DNA of 5,006 nt from an uncultured Verrucomicrobia subdivision 3 bacterium. Lineage in GTDB: Bacteria > Verrucomicrobiota > Verrucomicrobiae > Limisphaerales > CAMLLE01. The notes beneath the pieces are model-generated. The model was not told the origin of the DNA. It did not search any database and worked only from the letters and a program-made list of their open reading frames with translations. Position numbers and translations under genes: made by a program. This document shows, in pieces, positions 4,959 to 5,006 of this stretch. The stretch spans positions 1 to 5,006 of the forward strand of contig CAMLLE010000305.1 in the NCBI GenBank assembly GCA_946480555.1, written 5' to 3'. The first letter of the stretch is position 1, and each line of letters begins with the position of its first letter.

Positions 4959-5006
4959 TCAAGACTCGCGCCGAAACTGCCGGCGGATGCCGGCGGCGAG
5001 AATGGC
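4959..5006 (-). CDS. Possible C-terminal end of an upstream gene (edge fragment)
   Basis: From the right edge the minus strand reads 15 sense codons (AILAAGIRRQFRRES) and then TGA at 4961-4959, three bases before the pseudopilin ATG. The codons are mostly G/C at the third position, and the tight spacing is typical of an operon. The fragment is too short to identify and could be chance. The GCCGGCGGAT/GCCGGCGGC near-repeat at 4979-4997 falls inside it. Confidence 0.35.
   Translation of the reverse strand, partial: AILAAGIRRQFRRES

Noticed and set aside
4979..4997. GCCGGCGGAT/GCCGGCGGC direct repeat as a repeat array
   Set aside because: There are only two units at the window edge, and it is explained as well by GC-rich codons of the possible upstream gene.

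Overview
The window looks like chromosome from a member of the Verrucomicrobiota, perhaps of the Pedosphaera/Limisphaerales kind. This is an inference from family knowledge, not from a search. It rests on three things: a pair of exosortase-sorted proteins, one with a VPEP tail and one with a VPD-x-G-x-T tail; a pseudopilin-like protein with an H-X9-DG motif and the ISYFIGIDA / ILAGDRN wording common in that phylum; and abundant non-coding inverted repeats. Every gene I can support lies on the minus strand, so transcription runs from right to left.

Reading in the direction of transcription, the right edge (4959-5006) may hold the last codons of an unseen upstream gene. Three bases later comes a type IV pilin-like (pseudopilin) protein (4308-4955), then a small protein resembling DUF2007 (4019-4228, GTG start). 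After a spacer of about 130 bp containing a degenerate short repeat comes prfB (2743-3889), encoding peptide chain release factor 2. Its reading frame is interrupted at codon 24 by the classic autoregulatory +1 frameshift site (SD-like CGGAGG, then TTT CTT TGA C). The intact protein of 381 residues is obtained only by shifting frame there.

A 560-bp stretch (2183-2742) follows without a confident gene. It holds an 8-bp hairpin, a 68-bp GC-rich imperfect inverted repeat (2466-2533), a 12-bp palindrome and a doubtful 51-codon membrane-peptide ORF with a good ribosome binding site.

Next are two tandem paralogous secreted proteins: one with a VPDVGAT tail (1598-2170) and one with a VPEPAT tail (952-1518). 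They are probably co-transcribed and end at a strong intrinsic terminator (903-933). The left edge holds the first 245 codons of a single-pass membrane protein of unknown function (1-735), which runs off the window.

No tRNA, rRNA, CRISPR array, transposase or phage gene was seen. The genes do not form one pathway: prfB is housekeeping, while the others are envelope, secretion or unknown functions. The best supported special feature is the prfB frameshift. The most open question is why two adjacent paralogues carry two different sorting-signal types.
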